Shown here one piece after another: positions 44,912 to 55,739 of a stretch of 64,000 bases of DNA (its first letter is position 1; every line of letters starts with the position of its first letter). The translations under genes and the position numbers were made by a program. Source of the stretch: Podospora pseudoanserina (taxonomy: Eukaryota > Ascomycota > Sordariomycetes > Sordariales > Podosporaceae); contig NW_026946672.1 in NCBI RefSeq assembly GCF_035222485.1, forward strand, positions 930,001 to 994,000, written 5' to 3'. The notes below the pieces were generated by a model. The model made no database searches and was not told the DNA's origin. It was given only the letters and a program-made list of their open reading frames with translations.

Positions 44912-45685
44912 TCAGGTGAACCGAATGTCCGCATCTATGTCCCGGGCAGGACGACCAAAGGGCTTCCACCCGGGTATCGTCATGCGGAGCTCCTTGAAAG
45001 TCTCCACCAACGCCTCATCCAAATCGTCTTCATCAAACTCCCATCTCTTTTCGGCGCGCCATTCATCCCACTTGGCCCACCGTCTCCTGCCGCCATCATG
45101 CACGAGCCAAAAGGTCTCAATGTGCCCAAAATCACACTCCATGGCAGGGCCGTGCCAGCCTGCCTCCCAGGAGGACCTATCAAAAGGAGAGTCGACGTCG
45201 TCCAGCAAAAGTTCAACCTCCTTGACACTTTTCAGCTTGTCAATAAGCTCAAACAAGAAGTTCGAGACATATCCCTTCAAGCAGGGAACCGCCAGCCGCC
45301 TCGGCATCAACATCGTGGCAATATGATCAACAACGACCGTGTGCAGTGAGTCTTCCAAAACCAATGTGTCAAGCTCCCAGTTAGCCCAGGTGTATTTTCT
45401 GTGCGAGGAGGATTCTTGACTATCGTCGTGGGGGGTGCAATCCAGGTACATTTTGTGATACACGGGGGGGTGACAAGAGGTTAAGAAGCTTCGTGCCTCG
45501 CTGCAGGTGTGCAGCGGTGCTGGAATCGGGGGTGGGCCGACGGCTGTGTCGTAGGTCTTGGAGGCACGGAGGGCGCGCAGTCTGCGGGGGAAGGCGGTGA
45601 GTTCCCATATCTCCAAACGGATTTCGAAAGGAAGAAGGGGGAAATGATGAAAGGTTTGGAGGTTGGCAGCTGATTCTGTTGTCAT
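44912..45685 (-). CDS. 2EXR-domain protein, apparently intact copy
   Basis: This 257-residue protein has the 2EXR domain found in large families in Sordariomycetes and Leotiomycetes; its biochemical role is unknown. The domain starts at FHHFPLLPFEIRLEIWELTA and continues with FPRRLRALRAS and LHTCSEARSFL. The middle holds YTWANWELDTLVLED, the Trp-rich strand that recurs in the neighbouring copies. The C-terminal part contains GRRRWAKWDEW, then acidic EFDEDDLDEALV. There is no signal peptide or intron. It heads a run of four minus-strand relatives, of which it alone looks whole. Confidence 0.82.
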   Translation of the reverse strand: MTTESAANLQTFHHFPLLPFEIRLEIWELTAFPRRLRALRASKTYDTAVGPPPIPAPLHTCSEARSFLTSCHPPVYHKMYLDCTPHDDSQESSSHRKYTWANWELDTLVLEDSLHTVVVDHIATMLMPRRLAVPCLKGYVSNFLFELIDKLKSVKEVELLLDDVDSPFDRSSWEAGWHGPAMECDFGHIETFWLVHDGGRRRWAKWDEWRAEKRWEFDEDDLDEALVETFKELRMTIPGWKPFGRPARDIDADIRFT

Positions 45686-45855
45686 TTTAGATCGCTATCC
45701 CACTGCGTATGTGTGGTGATGAAGGGTGAGTACGGGTGGGTTTGGGTTGGAATGGCAGAGAGTTCCATTCTATCTTTTAGGCAGCTGCCTTCGCTGCCTG
45801 TCGCCTTGTCAATATTCCATAGGCGGCCCATGACATCATGGGATATACACTACTA

Positions 45856-46637
45856 TCAAAGTCTCCGTGGTCTCCAACGGCACGAACGGCCAGTCTTGAT
45901 AATCTTACCTGGATAAGTCCTCCTCCTCTCCCCCCGCCACTGATCCAGCCACTCATCCCACCTATCCCATCTAACTCTATCGCCGCCATTCTCGGCATAA
46001 ATCCCCAAGCAAGTTCCGTTCCCCGCCTGGCCCCCTCGCAAGCGACGTAAACCTCCCTCAAGTTGTGGAAATACCTGCGCATATGGCGTAAGTATGTACC
46101 CGTACGTTGGCTGGTGTTCAAGCCCCGCCCCTCAGCATCGTCCTCCCAGCCAAATGTCAACCTCAGCGTCTTGAACCGCAGACGATAGGGGATGAATCTC
46201 TTGAGGTCAGATTTGTCTATTGAGAAGCTGTCAAGCTCCCAGCTTACCCACATATACCGATCGTAATCCACGTGACGGCCCCAACCGTGCACCTGTCCGG
46301 GACTCTCTGTTTCACGAGGGAGACATGCCGAAAACTCTCCCTGATACACGGGGTGTGACCCCCGAGTGAGGGCATTGCGGGTTTCGCTGCAGGTGTGAAG
46401 GGGGGCCGGGATGGGGGTCAGGCCGGTGATGAGGGCTGGGTACCACGGTCAGGGGTCTTCGCTGTTGGGTTGGGCGTCGGGGTTGTTTTTGTTTGTGATG
46501 CGGACTTCCACTGTGCGAGGGGAGGCGGTAAAACGCCAGATCTCGGCACCGAGTTCGAAGGGAAGATGGGGAAACAGGTGGAAGGTGGTGGTGGTGGTGG
46601 TGGTGGTGGTGGTGGGGTTTGGTGATGGGTGTTCCAT
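45856..46637 (-). pseudogene. 2EXR-domain copy 2, disrupted
   Basis: The N-terminus has a poly-Thr run coded by a GGT repeat, then FHLFPHLPFELGAEIWRF and SPRTVEVRI, a clear 2EXR start. A TGA follows in frame at 46449-46451, after NSEDP. The same frame then resumes family sequence (TPIPAPLHTCSETRNAL, YMWVSWELDSFS). Near 46030 the family sequence moves to another frame, where GGDRVRWDRWDEWL parallels WAKWDEW in copy 1. No intron with credible borders removes both breaks, so I read it as a decayed gene. A sequencing error could explain one break but hardly both. Confidence 0.7.
46584..46615 (-). repeat. GGT/ACC trinucleotide repeat coding poly-Thr
   Basis: About ten ACC codons in a row (minus strand) sit just after the start codon of 2EXR copy 2. 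The run is likely length-variable. Confidence 0.9.
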
Positions 46638-46842
46638 TGTGGTTTACAGGTGTGTAGGTGGTGTAATAATATCCTTGGTGAATGTAGGGGCGATGTTTTC
46701 GAGTGCCTAGGTGCCCCTCTGTTCACGATACGACACTAATGTCTTGCTTATCATTTGATCCCTTACAGTAGCGACTACCTGGCTATCCACCTGTTTCCCT
46801 CTGTCTGGAATACGACCAGGACTTCACGGCGCCCAGTCCTCA

Positions 46843-47794
46843 TCAACCATTACTCCCACCACTCTTTGATGCCCTTATCGTTGTCTCCATGTTCACGTCA
46901 TTGATATCAGGCATGCGGTACCCCTTGGCTCTCAAATCCAGCAGGCTAATTTCCTCAACTTTCCCCCACTGTTTCGGGGGCCACGTGGTATGGCATACCA
47001 CCGCATTTTCGGCGCCGCAAGGCCATAAGGGATCGTAGCACGCAGGCGCCAACCTAAACTCACTCGCTTCATAGCAGGTGGTGCAGATCGTTTTCACCTT
47101 CTCGAAAGCACTTAGTTTCCAAAGGTATTTGATTTCAGCTGCGCACATTGGACCGCCTGGTATTGAAAACTTGAGATGCTTCACAAGGGGTGCGAAGGAG
47201 GCATAACTGGGAAATTCGCAATCAAAACCACTGTTCCACCTCAACTCCCTGGTGTCGAGGGTGTCGATCTCCCAATTGATCCACACATAGCGGCGCTGCC
47301 CAGTATCTCCTTCGAACTGGTTAACGGGGGCGAGTTCAGAGCCAGCCGCTGTATAGCCGGCCCTCATCAGCTCCCCGCGGGACTCGCGGCACACTTGCAA
47401 GACCAGAGGGGTCGGATTTGGGGTGAAGAGGGTGAGTGAGATACGGAGTTGCATCGGCGGGGGGTTCGCGTCGATAGGGGCTTGGAGGGGCTGGACGACG
47501 AGACCAGAACTTGCCGCAGACTTCGAAGTAAACGGTGCGAGGCTGGATGGTCAGACGCCAGATCTGAGCGCAGAGTTCGGCGGGGAGGCGAGAAAAAGTA
47601 ATGGAATTCTGGCTCCGGTTGGTGTTTCTTCGGTCTCCCCAGTTTCTTCGGGTTGTTCGCGTTCTTCTCCTGGTTTCTACCCCTTTTTCTTTTGGCTGTT
47701 GTATCGGTTTGAAAAGAGAGGGCTGTTGATTGTTGCAAGGCAAAGAGTGTAAGGACACAGGATGGACCAAGATACCTTGACTGTGGTTGCCCAC
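46843..47794 (-). pseudogene. 2EXR-domain copy 3, probably disrupted
   Basis: The 2EXR start is seen as ITFSRLPAELCAQIWRL then PRTVYFEV. The rest of the family sequence lies one frame over: LVLQVCRESRGELM, YVWINWEIDTLDTREL, FAPLVKHLKFSIPGG and the C-terminal CYDPLWPCGAENAVV. The switch falls near 47525-47460 and no intron of normal size with fitting borders joins the two. In the first frame I find no ATG before the domain. A frame break, or a missing upstream exon plus an unusual intron, would both explain this. The C-terminal 200 residues are well kept, so decay may be recent. Confidence 0.6.
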
Positions 47795-48401
47795 AGAAGG
47801 CAGCAGCGAAGCTCTTCACGTGCCCCAGGTCCACCTGTATCTCTGGAAAAGGAGGAAATACTCCAGACATAAGAAATGATCAGCCAAGCACTCAAGTGCT
47901 GGAATATGAAAAGGCGGAAGGTGAAAAAAGCTATACAACAAGAGGGAAAGGGCGATAGAGGTAGAAAATGTGATGAGAAAGAGCGAAGAATAGGTCTCAT
48001 CATGGAATCATAAAAACCGTCTATAACAGCGCTCCGGACATCAGAGCTGCATGAACATGCAACGCGGGGAACGGGACGGCTGATAGAAGAAAACCTCTTG
48101 ACTTCTGTGGTCGAGGTTCCTGGGATTTTCTGGCGGCTAAAGTCTTCCCCGAGTATACGCATCTCGTAGAAAGAAAGCAAACTGCCGGGACGTCTGTACG
48201 TGGACGGCCGCGTCATGTCGACCAGGTCTTGTTTGTTCATGTGAGGCTTTTGAAAGTGAAAGACCCTAATCTCATTCTTCTTCTCTAGTCCTCCTTTTGC
48301 AGGCATTTACTCACGCCATGATCTTGTAGCTTTGACCATGAAACTCAACTCACAAAGCATCATGCCAGCAGTATAACCCACCACCGAACCATCCAACCAA
48401 A
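47795..48401. other. intergenic stretch within the 2EXR cluster
   Basis: A 209-codon minus-strand frame overlaps this region (47677-48306) but shows no domain and runs through the start of copy 3. I do not call it. The right end should carry the promoter of the secreted-protein gene. Confidence 0.4.
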
Positions 48402-49193
48402 ATGTTGCCCTCCTCACCATCCCTCCTCCTCCTCCTCCTCACAGCTCTCCTCCTCCTCCTCCCCCTAACCACCGCCCAAACCACCACCCCTCCGACCCCT
48501 ACAGCCCCCAACCCCAACCGTCACCAAAATCATCTCCCTCTTCTACCTCAACGACCGCGCCCACGACGACTTCCCCAGCCCTACACCCCCACCCCGCACG
48601 CCATCCCCGGCCGTGTAATCGCCACCGACTCGCTCCTCAACTTAACAACCTACATCGTAACCAAAACCCAATCCTTCCCCGGCCGGCACCGCCCCCCCTT
48701 TGGAACCAACCCACCCCCCTGGGCCAAAACCCTCACCTCACCCCTTTCATCCCTCCCAACACCATGGTGGCGCCCAAATTTTGGTGACAGGAACGGCACA
48801 GGCCAACCGATTACCATCACCCAGGGCCCCTCAACATTCATGTTTACTGGTTCGAGGGGATGGGAAAAGGGGCAGAGTGTGGTTAATCGGTGTAGTTTGG
48901 GTGGGACGACAGAGGCGGTTTGTAATTTGACGCATGTGGGGAGCGCGTGGTATACGGGGGATAGGGGGTGGGAAGGGGAATATTCGACTTATAGTTATAC
49001 GTGGACGGAGGGGGATAGGTTTGGGTTTGTGGGGGTTACTGTTACTGCTGGGGGGGAGATGTTGAGTGAAGAGAATGGGGGTGATGATGGCGTGAGGTCC
49101 GCTAATGGGGGAGTTGGCAGGAGGGGGGTGAATAAGGGGGTGATGATGGGGTGGGTGGTTTGGGTGGTGATGGGGTTGTTAGGGGGGTTATGA
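48402..49193 (+). CDS. small secreted, possibly GPI-anchored protein
   Basis: The open frame gives 263 residues. A strong signal peptide (SLLLLLLTALLLLLPLTTAQ) is followed by a Thr/Pro linker. The middle contains VIATDSLLNLTTYIVTKT, then PITITQGPSTFMF, VCNLTHVGSAWYTG and TYSYTW, with several N-glycosylation sites (NLT, NGT, NLT). The end is hydrophobic after a Gly/Asn-rich spacer (GVMMGWVVWVVMGLLGGL), as in GPI-anchor signals. This layout is common in fungal cell-surface proteins. Between about 48505 and 48600 a second frame reads VTKIISLFYLND, which looks more like this protein class than the in-frame sequence. A small intron or compensating frame shifts there are possible. It is the only plus-strand gene in the 2EXR cluster. 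Confidence 0.6.
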   Translation: MLPSSPSLLLLLLTALLLLLPLTTAQTTTPPTPTAPNPNRHQNHLPLLPQRPRPRRLPQPYTPTPHAIPGRVIATDSLLNLTTYIVTKTQSFPGRHRPPFGTNPPPWAKTLTSPLSSLPTPWWRPNFGDRNGTGQPITITQGPSTFMFTGSRGWEKGQSVVNRCSLGGTTEAVCNLTHVGSAWYTGDRGWEGEYSTYSYTWTEGDRFGFVGVTVTAGGEMLSEENGGDDGVRSANGGVGRRGVNKGVMMGWVVWVVMGLLGGL

Positions 49194-49447
49194 TAGGGAA
49201 TGGATTTAGAACAAAAAGAAACGAGGGTTGGCAAAAGTTGATTGTGTTTGGAGTAAAGTATGTGTGTTGTTGAGATGAAGACTGAGGTATTGTTTTCGAA
49301 GGGAATTGTATAGGCAAACTGGCTGACATGGTTGTTTATTTTACGTTGTAAACAAAAGTCCTCAAAACCCTCACTACCGTTGAAAGCCGCTATGAACGAC
49401 AAGAAGCTGTGGGCAAAGCCCTTTGTCTGTTGACGACAGTCCCTTCC

Positions 49448-50117
49448 TCAATCCTGTTCCTTGTGTGTGGCCTCATCCGACTGGGAACTCGCAATTGACC
49501 GTATTTCCCAGATCTGCACCCGCAGGTTCCGATCCTCCATCACCTTCTCCAACCCCAGCGTCTTCCCCCTCCCCTTCAAAACCCGACACAGGTCCGTATC
49601 CTTCCGAATCTTATCAAATACCGTCAAAATCTTCCCCGCATACGCAGGAGGAAACCTCATTCCCAATCCCGTCTCAACCTCCGTCCCAAACCTCCAATAC
49701 TCATCCTCCGCCGAAATAACATGAAACTTCATCTCGAATTCCCCCCAAAACTTCCGATAGTCATCCACCTCCCGAATAATATGAAAGCTCGTCGAGATTA
49801 GCAAGCCTCTGCCCCCCGAGGAATGTCTTGTCCCACTTAAACTTCAACTTCTGCACAAAACTCTCATACGGCAACACCGCCCGCTCAAACGCGCGCTTGT
49901 CGTCCCCGACGGAGATGATGCCCCTTTCCCAGTTAACCCAGATATACCTCTGCTCCAGCGGCCAAGGCTTCCACTCCGGCTCCAACGCCGGTAATACCAG
50001 CTCGACCCGCTTCTCCCTCTCTTCCTTCTCCAGCCTGAGCTGCGTTTGAGACTTGAGACGTTGTTCGTCCTTGCCGGGCCTACGGGATCGGCCCCGATGA
50101 GGAGGTAGATGTATCAA
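49448..50117 (-). pseudogene. 2EXR-related fragment, copy 4
   Basis: The fragment has the family's middle strand (RYIWVNWERGIISVGDD) and following block (AVLPYESFVQKLKFKWD), close in layout to copies 1-3. The usual N-terminal 2EXR block is absent upstream; the sequence starts with a basic stretch just after the ADE13 3' end. Past about 49800 the coding pattern moves to another frame (REVDDYRKFWGEFEMKFHV). I read it as a truncated and frame-broken copy. Confidence 0.55.
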
Positions 50118-50250
50118 GCGAAATAGCCCTACTTATACTGGCTAAAGACACGGTGCTTATAATAAGTTTTAATTCATTTTGCCTACCCATTTTATTACCC
50201 GCAAAGTTTATGATACACATTTGTCCAGACCCCAAATCCAGACAGATCCT

Positions 50251-52045
50251 CTAAATAGAAAGCTGAGCAGTAGAAGCCTTATCCAGCGACTCCTTGTAGT
50301 TGGCCAACTTGGCGGCGACCTCGCCGTTGCAGTAATCCTCGACAATCTTGGGGCAGTTGCCGATAAACAGCTTGGGGTCGACAAGGCTGTCGATGTCGCC
50401 CCAGACGGGACGGAAGAACTCGGTCTTCTTGATGCGCTCGAGAAGGTCGTTGCGGCCGCCCTGCTGCTTGACGACATCGGAAGCCTGGTGGGAGAGGACA
50501 CGGACCTCCTCGTGGGCCTCCTGTCTGGAAACACCGTGGGTGGCGAGCTTCATGAGGATGGACTCGGTGGCCATGAAGGGAAGCTCCTGGTCGATGCGGG
50601 AGCGGATGACGCTTGGGTAGAGGACAATGCCGTTGGTAACATTGTCCAATGCTAGGAGGATGGAGTCGGCAAGGAGGAACTGTCAAAGTTAGCCATGGTA
50701 ACCAAGATGCACCGAACCCAAAACATACCATCTCTGGGATATCCATGCGGCGGATGGCGCTGTCATCAAGAGTTCTCTCAAACCACTGAGTCTCAAAAGT
50801 GGCAGTAAAGTCGGCAGGCAGACGGGCCAGCTTGCGGCCAAGAGCAGTGATACGCTCCGATCTCATGGGGTTTCTCTTGTAAGCCATGGCGGAGCTGCCA
50901 ATCTGGCTCTTCTCAAAAGGCTCCTCCATCTCCTTCAGGTTGGCCAAATGTCTGATGTCGGAGCAGATGCGCTGAGCAGTAGCACCAAGAGCGCAGACAG
51001 CGTTGGCGACTCTGAGATCGACCTTGCGGGTGTAGGTTTGGGTGGAGATGGGGTAGGCAGAAGGGAAGCCAGCCTTCTTGCAGAGGATCTCGTTGAGTTG
51101 GACAATCTTGTCGGCGTTGCCCTCGAAGAGCTCCAAGAAGGTAGCCTGGGAACCGGTGGTGCCCTGGGCGCCACGGAACTGAAGTCTGTCACGGACAGTC
51201 TCGATGTCCTCGAGGTCCATCATCAGCTCCTGGATCCACTGGGCAGCACGCTTGCCAACGGTGATGAGCTGGGCCTGTTTGTGGTATCAGTTACAGCCCA
51301 GTTTTGATCCCTTCAGAGAATACTGACAGGCTGGTAGTGAGTGAAACCGAGGGTAGGCAAGTCCTTGTACTTGAGGGCAAACACCTGCAAGTTCTGGATA
51401 ACCTTGGCGAGCTTGGGAAGAATGAGGTCCAAAGCCTTCTTCTGGAAGATGAGATCGGCATTGTCGGTCACTGTTGATGTTAGTTCCCTTTTTCACTCTT
51501 CTTCTCATTGCCAGTCCTCCAAAACTATTCCATCTCCCCAACCACATTCACCCCCAACCGAAAGAGCAAAAATCAAAACTCACCATAACAACTCGTAGCC
51601 CCCAAATGGATATGTCCAGCAGCCTTTGGCGCATCCTATACGTCCCCCCATTAACATCATCCCCCTTTTCCCCTCCCCCTTCCCCTCTCGAGTTACTCAC
51701 CTCACCATAAGCATGCACATGCGCCATCACATCGTGCCTAAACTTGGCCTCATACTCCCTCGCCTTGTCAAACGCCTCATCGCTCACCCTCACATTTTCC
51801 CTCATCTCCTGGATCGCATCCTCGGGGATCGGCAAGCCCAGCTCCCTCTCCGCCTCGGCAAGCCAAACCCAGAGCTGGCGCCAGGTTGACGCGCGCTCCC
51901 GGGCAGAGAAGATGGTCATCATCTCTTGGGAGGCGTAGCGGGTGCTGAGGGGGGTCTTGAAAGTTTGCGTTAGTACATCATGTCATGGCAGGAATGAGAG
52001 AGTGGGGAGGGGAGAACATACGACATATTTATCGTAGCTGGACAT
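50251..52045 (-). CDS. ADE13: adenylosuccinate lyase
   Basis: The enzyme acts twice in purine synthesis: it splits SAICAR to AICAR and adenylosuccinate to AMP, releasing fumarate each time. Six exons (52045-52022, 51955-51701, 51635-51584, 51470-51328, 51274-50729, 50679-50251) give 482 residues, the eukaryotic length. The 24-nt first exon (MSSYDKYV) is chosen because it joins [12 protein letters not shown], the conserved start of the fold. [20 protein letters not shown] holds the first active-site block, [13 protein letters not shown] the second, and the fumarase/lyase signature [15 protein letters not shown] lies at about 284-298. All exon joins keep frame and restore conserved sequence. 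Confidence 0.96.
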
Positions 52046-52778
52046 TTTGGCGGTTGGTGTCTTTCTCTTCTTCTCACTTCTAAAGATTGATAATGAGAAA
52101 TAAGACGATATGAGAATGAGGCTCAAAAAGATGATAAAAGCTCAGCTCATACACAATGAAGAAAAAAAAAGGAGGGGCACTCTCTCTCGGAACTTTTTTT
52201 TCCTAGCTACCAAGCAGCTGCGGTAAATCGCGGGGGAGGGGCAGAGGCAGCGTCACCGGCAACTGCTCCAGCTAGTCTGTGGGGTCCGCTATTTGCAAAT
52301 GTCATGTCCCCCCGCTGTCGGCCACCCCACATTGAAGCTTGTCTGACAGCCATGACAGCTTCCGTGAGGGTGGACATGGTGAATGATCGCCACTTGATAA
52401 TCTAACCTCAGATCAACATCATGTCATTCATGCCTCTTTACACCGCAACCATTGGCCAATCAATCCTCACAATGAACAGTTCGGCTTCTCAGGCTACCTT
52501 CATCCCTGATAGAATTTTTCTTCATCTTTTCTTATAGAACTCCTCACACCGTCGTAAGACTCTTCCCTCTCTCTACCCCCCGACATATACATTTGCAAAC
52601 AAATAAATACGAAACAGATAACCGAACTCCCCCTTCCGCAAAATCCCGCTCACACACACACAAAGCCAAATATCCTCCCCCACTATCGTCACACCTCATT
52701 AACTTTCCCCTGTCATATCAATACACTACTACCGCTCCGTTCGTTCTATTCTTGACCATCTCTCACAAGACCGGCCTC
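52046..52778. promoter_or_regulatory. ADE13 upstream region and 3' end of the zinc-cluster gene
   Basis: No gene is seen. A palindromic double CCAAT site, ATTGGCCAAT, lies at 52451-52460, about 410 nt upstream of the ADE13 start. The right half should hold the 3' untranslated region of the zinc-cluster gene. Confidence 0.45.
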
Positions 52779-55739
52779 TCAACTCCAAAACCCATCCATC
52801 TCAAACCCAAAATCCCCTCCCCACATCCCCGGGTTCCAATCATAATCCATCGCCCCCCCATCCCAGCTATCCGTCCCCAGATCCTGACTTATCTCCTGCA
52901 CCAGCGTCGCCGTCGCATCCGCCAGCGTCATCGGCGCCTTCTCATACAGCTCCGCCAGCTGCGCCGTCGTTTCCGCAAGTTGCGCCGTCGACTGTCCATC
53001 CTGCAGATCTTGATCCTGTGTAGATTATCCCGTTAGCCATCACTGAACCGAAAAGAGAAAGAAAAGGAAAACTCACAAAAGCCTTCTTCAACTCTCTAAT
53101 CTTCCTTGCCAACTGCGCAAACGGATCCTCCCTCTCCCTCTCCTGCCCTTGCTGCGACCCCCCCATCCCACTCCCCCCACCACCCACCACCCCCTGAGGC
53201 GTCCTGTAAACATCACTCGGACTGTTGTAGTTGCTCGCCCCCGTCATCGTCCTGCTCCTCTTCTTCCTCCGTCCGGCAGTGTGCTCCATGTCCTTGATAT
53301 GTCTCTCCAAGTACCCATCAAATTCTCTTCGTACTGTCCTCACGTCCCACCCTGGCAGTGACAAAGTCATGAGCTTGAGCATCCTGACAAACACATAGGT
53401 GAGATCAAACGAGGACATGGAAATGAACCTGGGATAGTCAGACTGATCCGATGCCGTGCGGGCGTGCATGTACTCCTTGACCAGGCGGACGCATTTCATA
53501 AGGATGTCGAGGCGGTCCTGCAGGGGGATGACAGAGGCAGGGCGGCTGTTGCTCGAATGCGAAGAGGGCGTGTCGTTTCCGAGACCGTTGGAGGGGGATG
53601 TCTTGAAGCTGGGGTCTTCGTCTTCTGGCAGGGAGGATGCAGTGACTGATGAGCCGCCTATGCTGCCGCTGGTTTTCAAAAAGCCTTCGTAGATGAGGAG
53701 TTCAGCGACTATAAAGTGGCCCTTCATCGAGACTGTTGAACCGGTTAGCAAGCATTGCCTCGTGCGAAGGGAGCAGACGGAAACTTACAATTCTCCATGA
53801 TCCGCTTCGGCACCTTCTTCTTCTCCCCATGCAGAAACAGCCTCAGGTTTTCCACCACCTGATTCCACGGCCTGCGCTCCTTCAAAGGCTTCTTGTACCA
53901 GTTGGCCAGGTTCATCGAAATGTGCTGAGACACCCGCTGCACCCTGACCAAATGAACCACTAGCTCATCATCAGGCGAGCTCTTTTCCGTAATCAGCACC
54001 TTGCAGCACCTCATCAGATACGGCGAGGGCATGAGCTGGTCCGGGCAGTGACTTGTGGTGAAGGCTCTTTGATCTTTGTCAGTCTTCATCCAACAACAAA
54101 GACTTGCCAAAGAAAAAAAACAACTTACACAGTAACCAAATAATACGTCCCCGCAAACGCCCTCATTCTCTCCAATGCCTCCTCCGACCTAGGCTGCCCT
54201 CCCAGACCCGCAATGGCATTCTTCTGCTCTTGAGCATCCAAAACCTCAAACTTCAAACTCGCCGTAAAGCTCCGAATCAAAAACAGCAGGTTCGTCGTCT
54301 TGGCCGCCACCAAATTGTAATGATACCACGCCAGCAGCACCTGCGCCCCCTGAAGCAAGTCCAGCCCCGCCCCCAGCGACGGCTGGCCCTTTTGGCTGCT
54401 CTGCTGAAAGGCTGCCACGCTGATGTCTCTCAGCAGCTGGTCCCCCAGTGCCATTTGTCTCCTTCCATCGTGATGGCACGCTTCAACCATGACCCCTTTC
54501 CAGAAAAAGGGGCGTTGTTCCTTCATTTGATGGGCACTCAAGTTTGGTGGGACTAGAGCAAAGGGGTAGAGATGCTGCATGTGGGAGCGGTACTCCTGAA
54601 GCAAATCTTCGGCTTCTTGGCCTTCAGGCCAGATCGAGTCTGAAGCATTGGAGGATGTCATTGGCGAGGGGTGAGAAGGCGGAGAGGCAGAGGTCATCAT
54701 GGCGTCTGGCATGACAGAACCTGCCGCTGATACGGCCAGGCCGCCCAGGGTTTGCTGGTGCTGAGGGTGATGCTGGTGTTGATGATGATGATGATGACCA
54801 TACTGAGGTGTTTGGTGGTTGCTAAGAATAGGTGAAAACTTGAGCTCGCTCGGTGGCAAGAGGGCCTCGAATGGCTCGCTGTTCCATGGTGCTTGCGTGA
54901 AATGGTGGTTCGTGACAGAGATCTTGGGGCCACTGCTGGTGCTGTGATGATAGTCTGGTGAGATGGCTGGGAGGGGTTGCTGGCCATCAAGTTCAGAGCC
55001 TCCAAGAGAGGAGTGATGGTGGTTCTCGAGCCCTTCACCGGTGCTGGCGCTGCCTGGTGTTTCAGACTTTCCTGAGCTCCCTCCGGCACCGGCACGACCG
55101 CCTCCGGCCGCTATCTGCTCTGTGAGGGCCTCGAGACGTCTTTCAAGTTCGGCCACGCGGGTTAACTTGCGGTCCTTTCGCCGTCGGCGAGGCGGAGCCG
55201 GAATCTGTTTGGTGCATTTCTTCTTGAGACGTTCGCATCTGTATAGCGGTGAAGCGGTGGTGAGTCAGTTGACGCACAGAATGTGAGATCAAGATCTACC
55301 GGACTGAGATCGGCATTGACAGCGGAGATGAGCATGAAGTGAAATATGCTTAAGGTGATGACAGCAGCAACACAGCAGACAGCCTGATCTCGTCCATCGA
55401 TCTCAACCGCCCGATTTTGCTGCCCGCACCCGTGCCCGGTCTGGACTTTGGTATATGGCAAAGCGCGGCGGTGAAGAAGAATGAGAGGTGTCAGAAAAAA
55501 AGATGTCTGGGAAAGACAGCCGGCCGTGGAACCAGAACAGTGCCCAAGATGAAAGACAAAAAAAAAAGCAAGAAAATATTAATTAAAACAGATCGACAAA
55601 CATACCGTTCACACTTTCCCAACGGGCCAGAACCAGGCTCACACTTGCATTTTGCAAGCGCACAGGTCCCGCATGCCCTCGGGCCCTTGGTAGGCTTCTT
55701 GGAGGAGCCATCACCGCCGCTATCCTCTACAGACTCCAT
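52779..55739 (-). CDS. Zn(II)2Cys6 transcription factor
   Basis: This is a fungal zinc-cluster regulator; its target genes are unknown. Exons 55739-55606, 55238-54129, 54066-53789, 53732-53077 and 53015-52779 give 804 residues. The six Cys fit C-X2-C-X6-C-X9-C-X2-C-X6-C (Cys 23, 26, 33, 43, 46, 53), with CALAKCKC and CERLKKKC. A 367-nt intron splits the cluster between the fourth and fifth Cys. A basic linker and coiled coil follow (AELERRLEALTEQIA), then Gln/His-rich sequence. The middle region (LYPFALVPPNLSA, FFWKGVMVEACHHDGRRQ) resembles the War1/Leu3-like group. The C-terminus is acidic and aromatic (DYDWNPGMWGGDFGFEMD), as in activation domains. An upstream in-frame ATG at 55772 would add 11 residues. 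Confidence 0.88.

Noticed and set aside
47677-48306. 209-codon minus-strand frame
   Set aside because: It overlaps 2EXR copy 3 in another frame, has no domain, and its hydrophobic stretch comes from CT-rich sequence.
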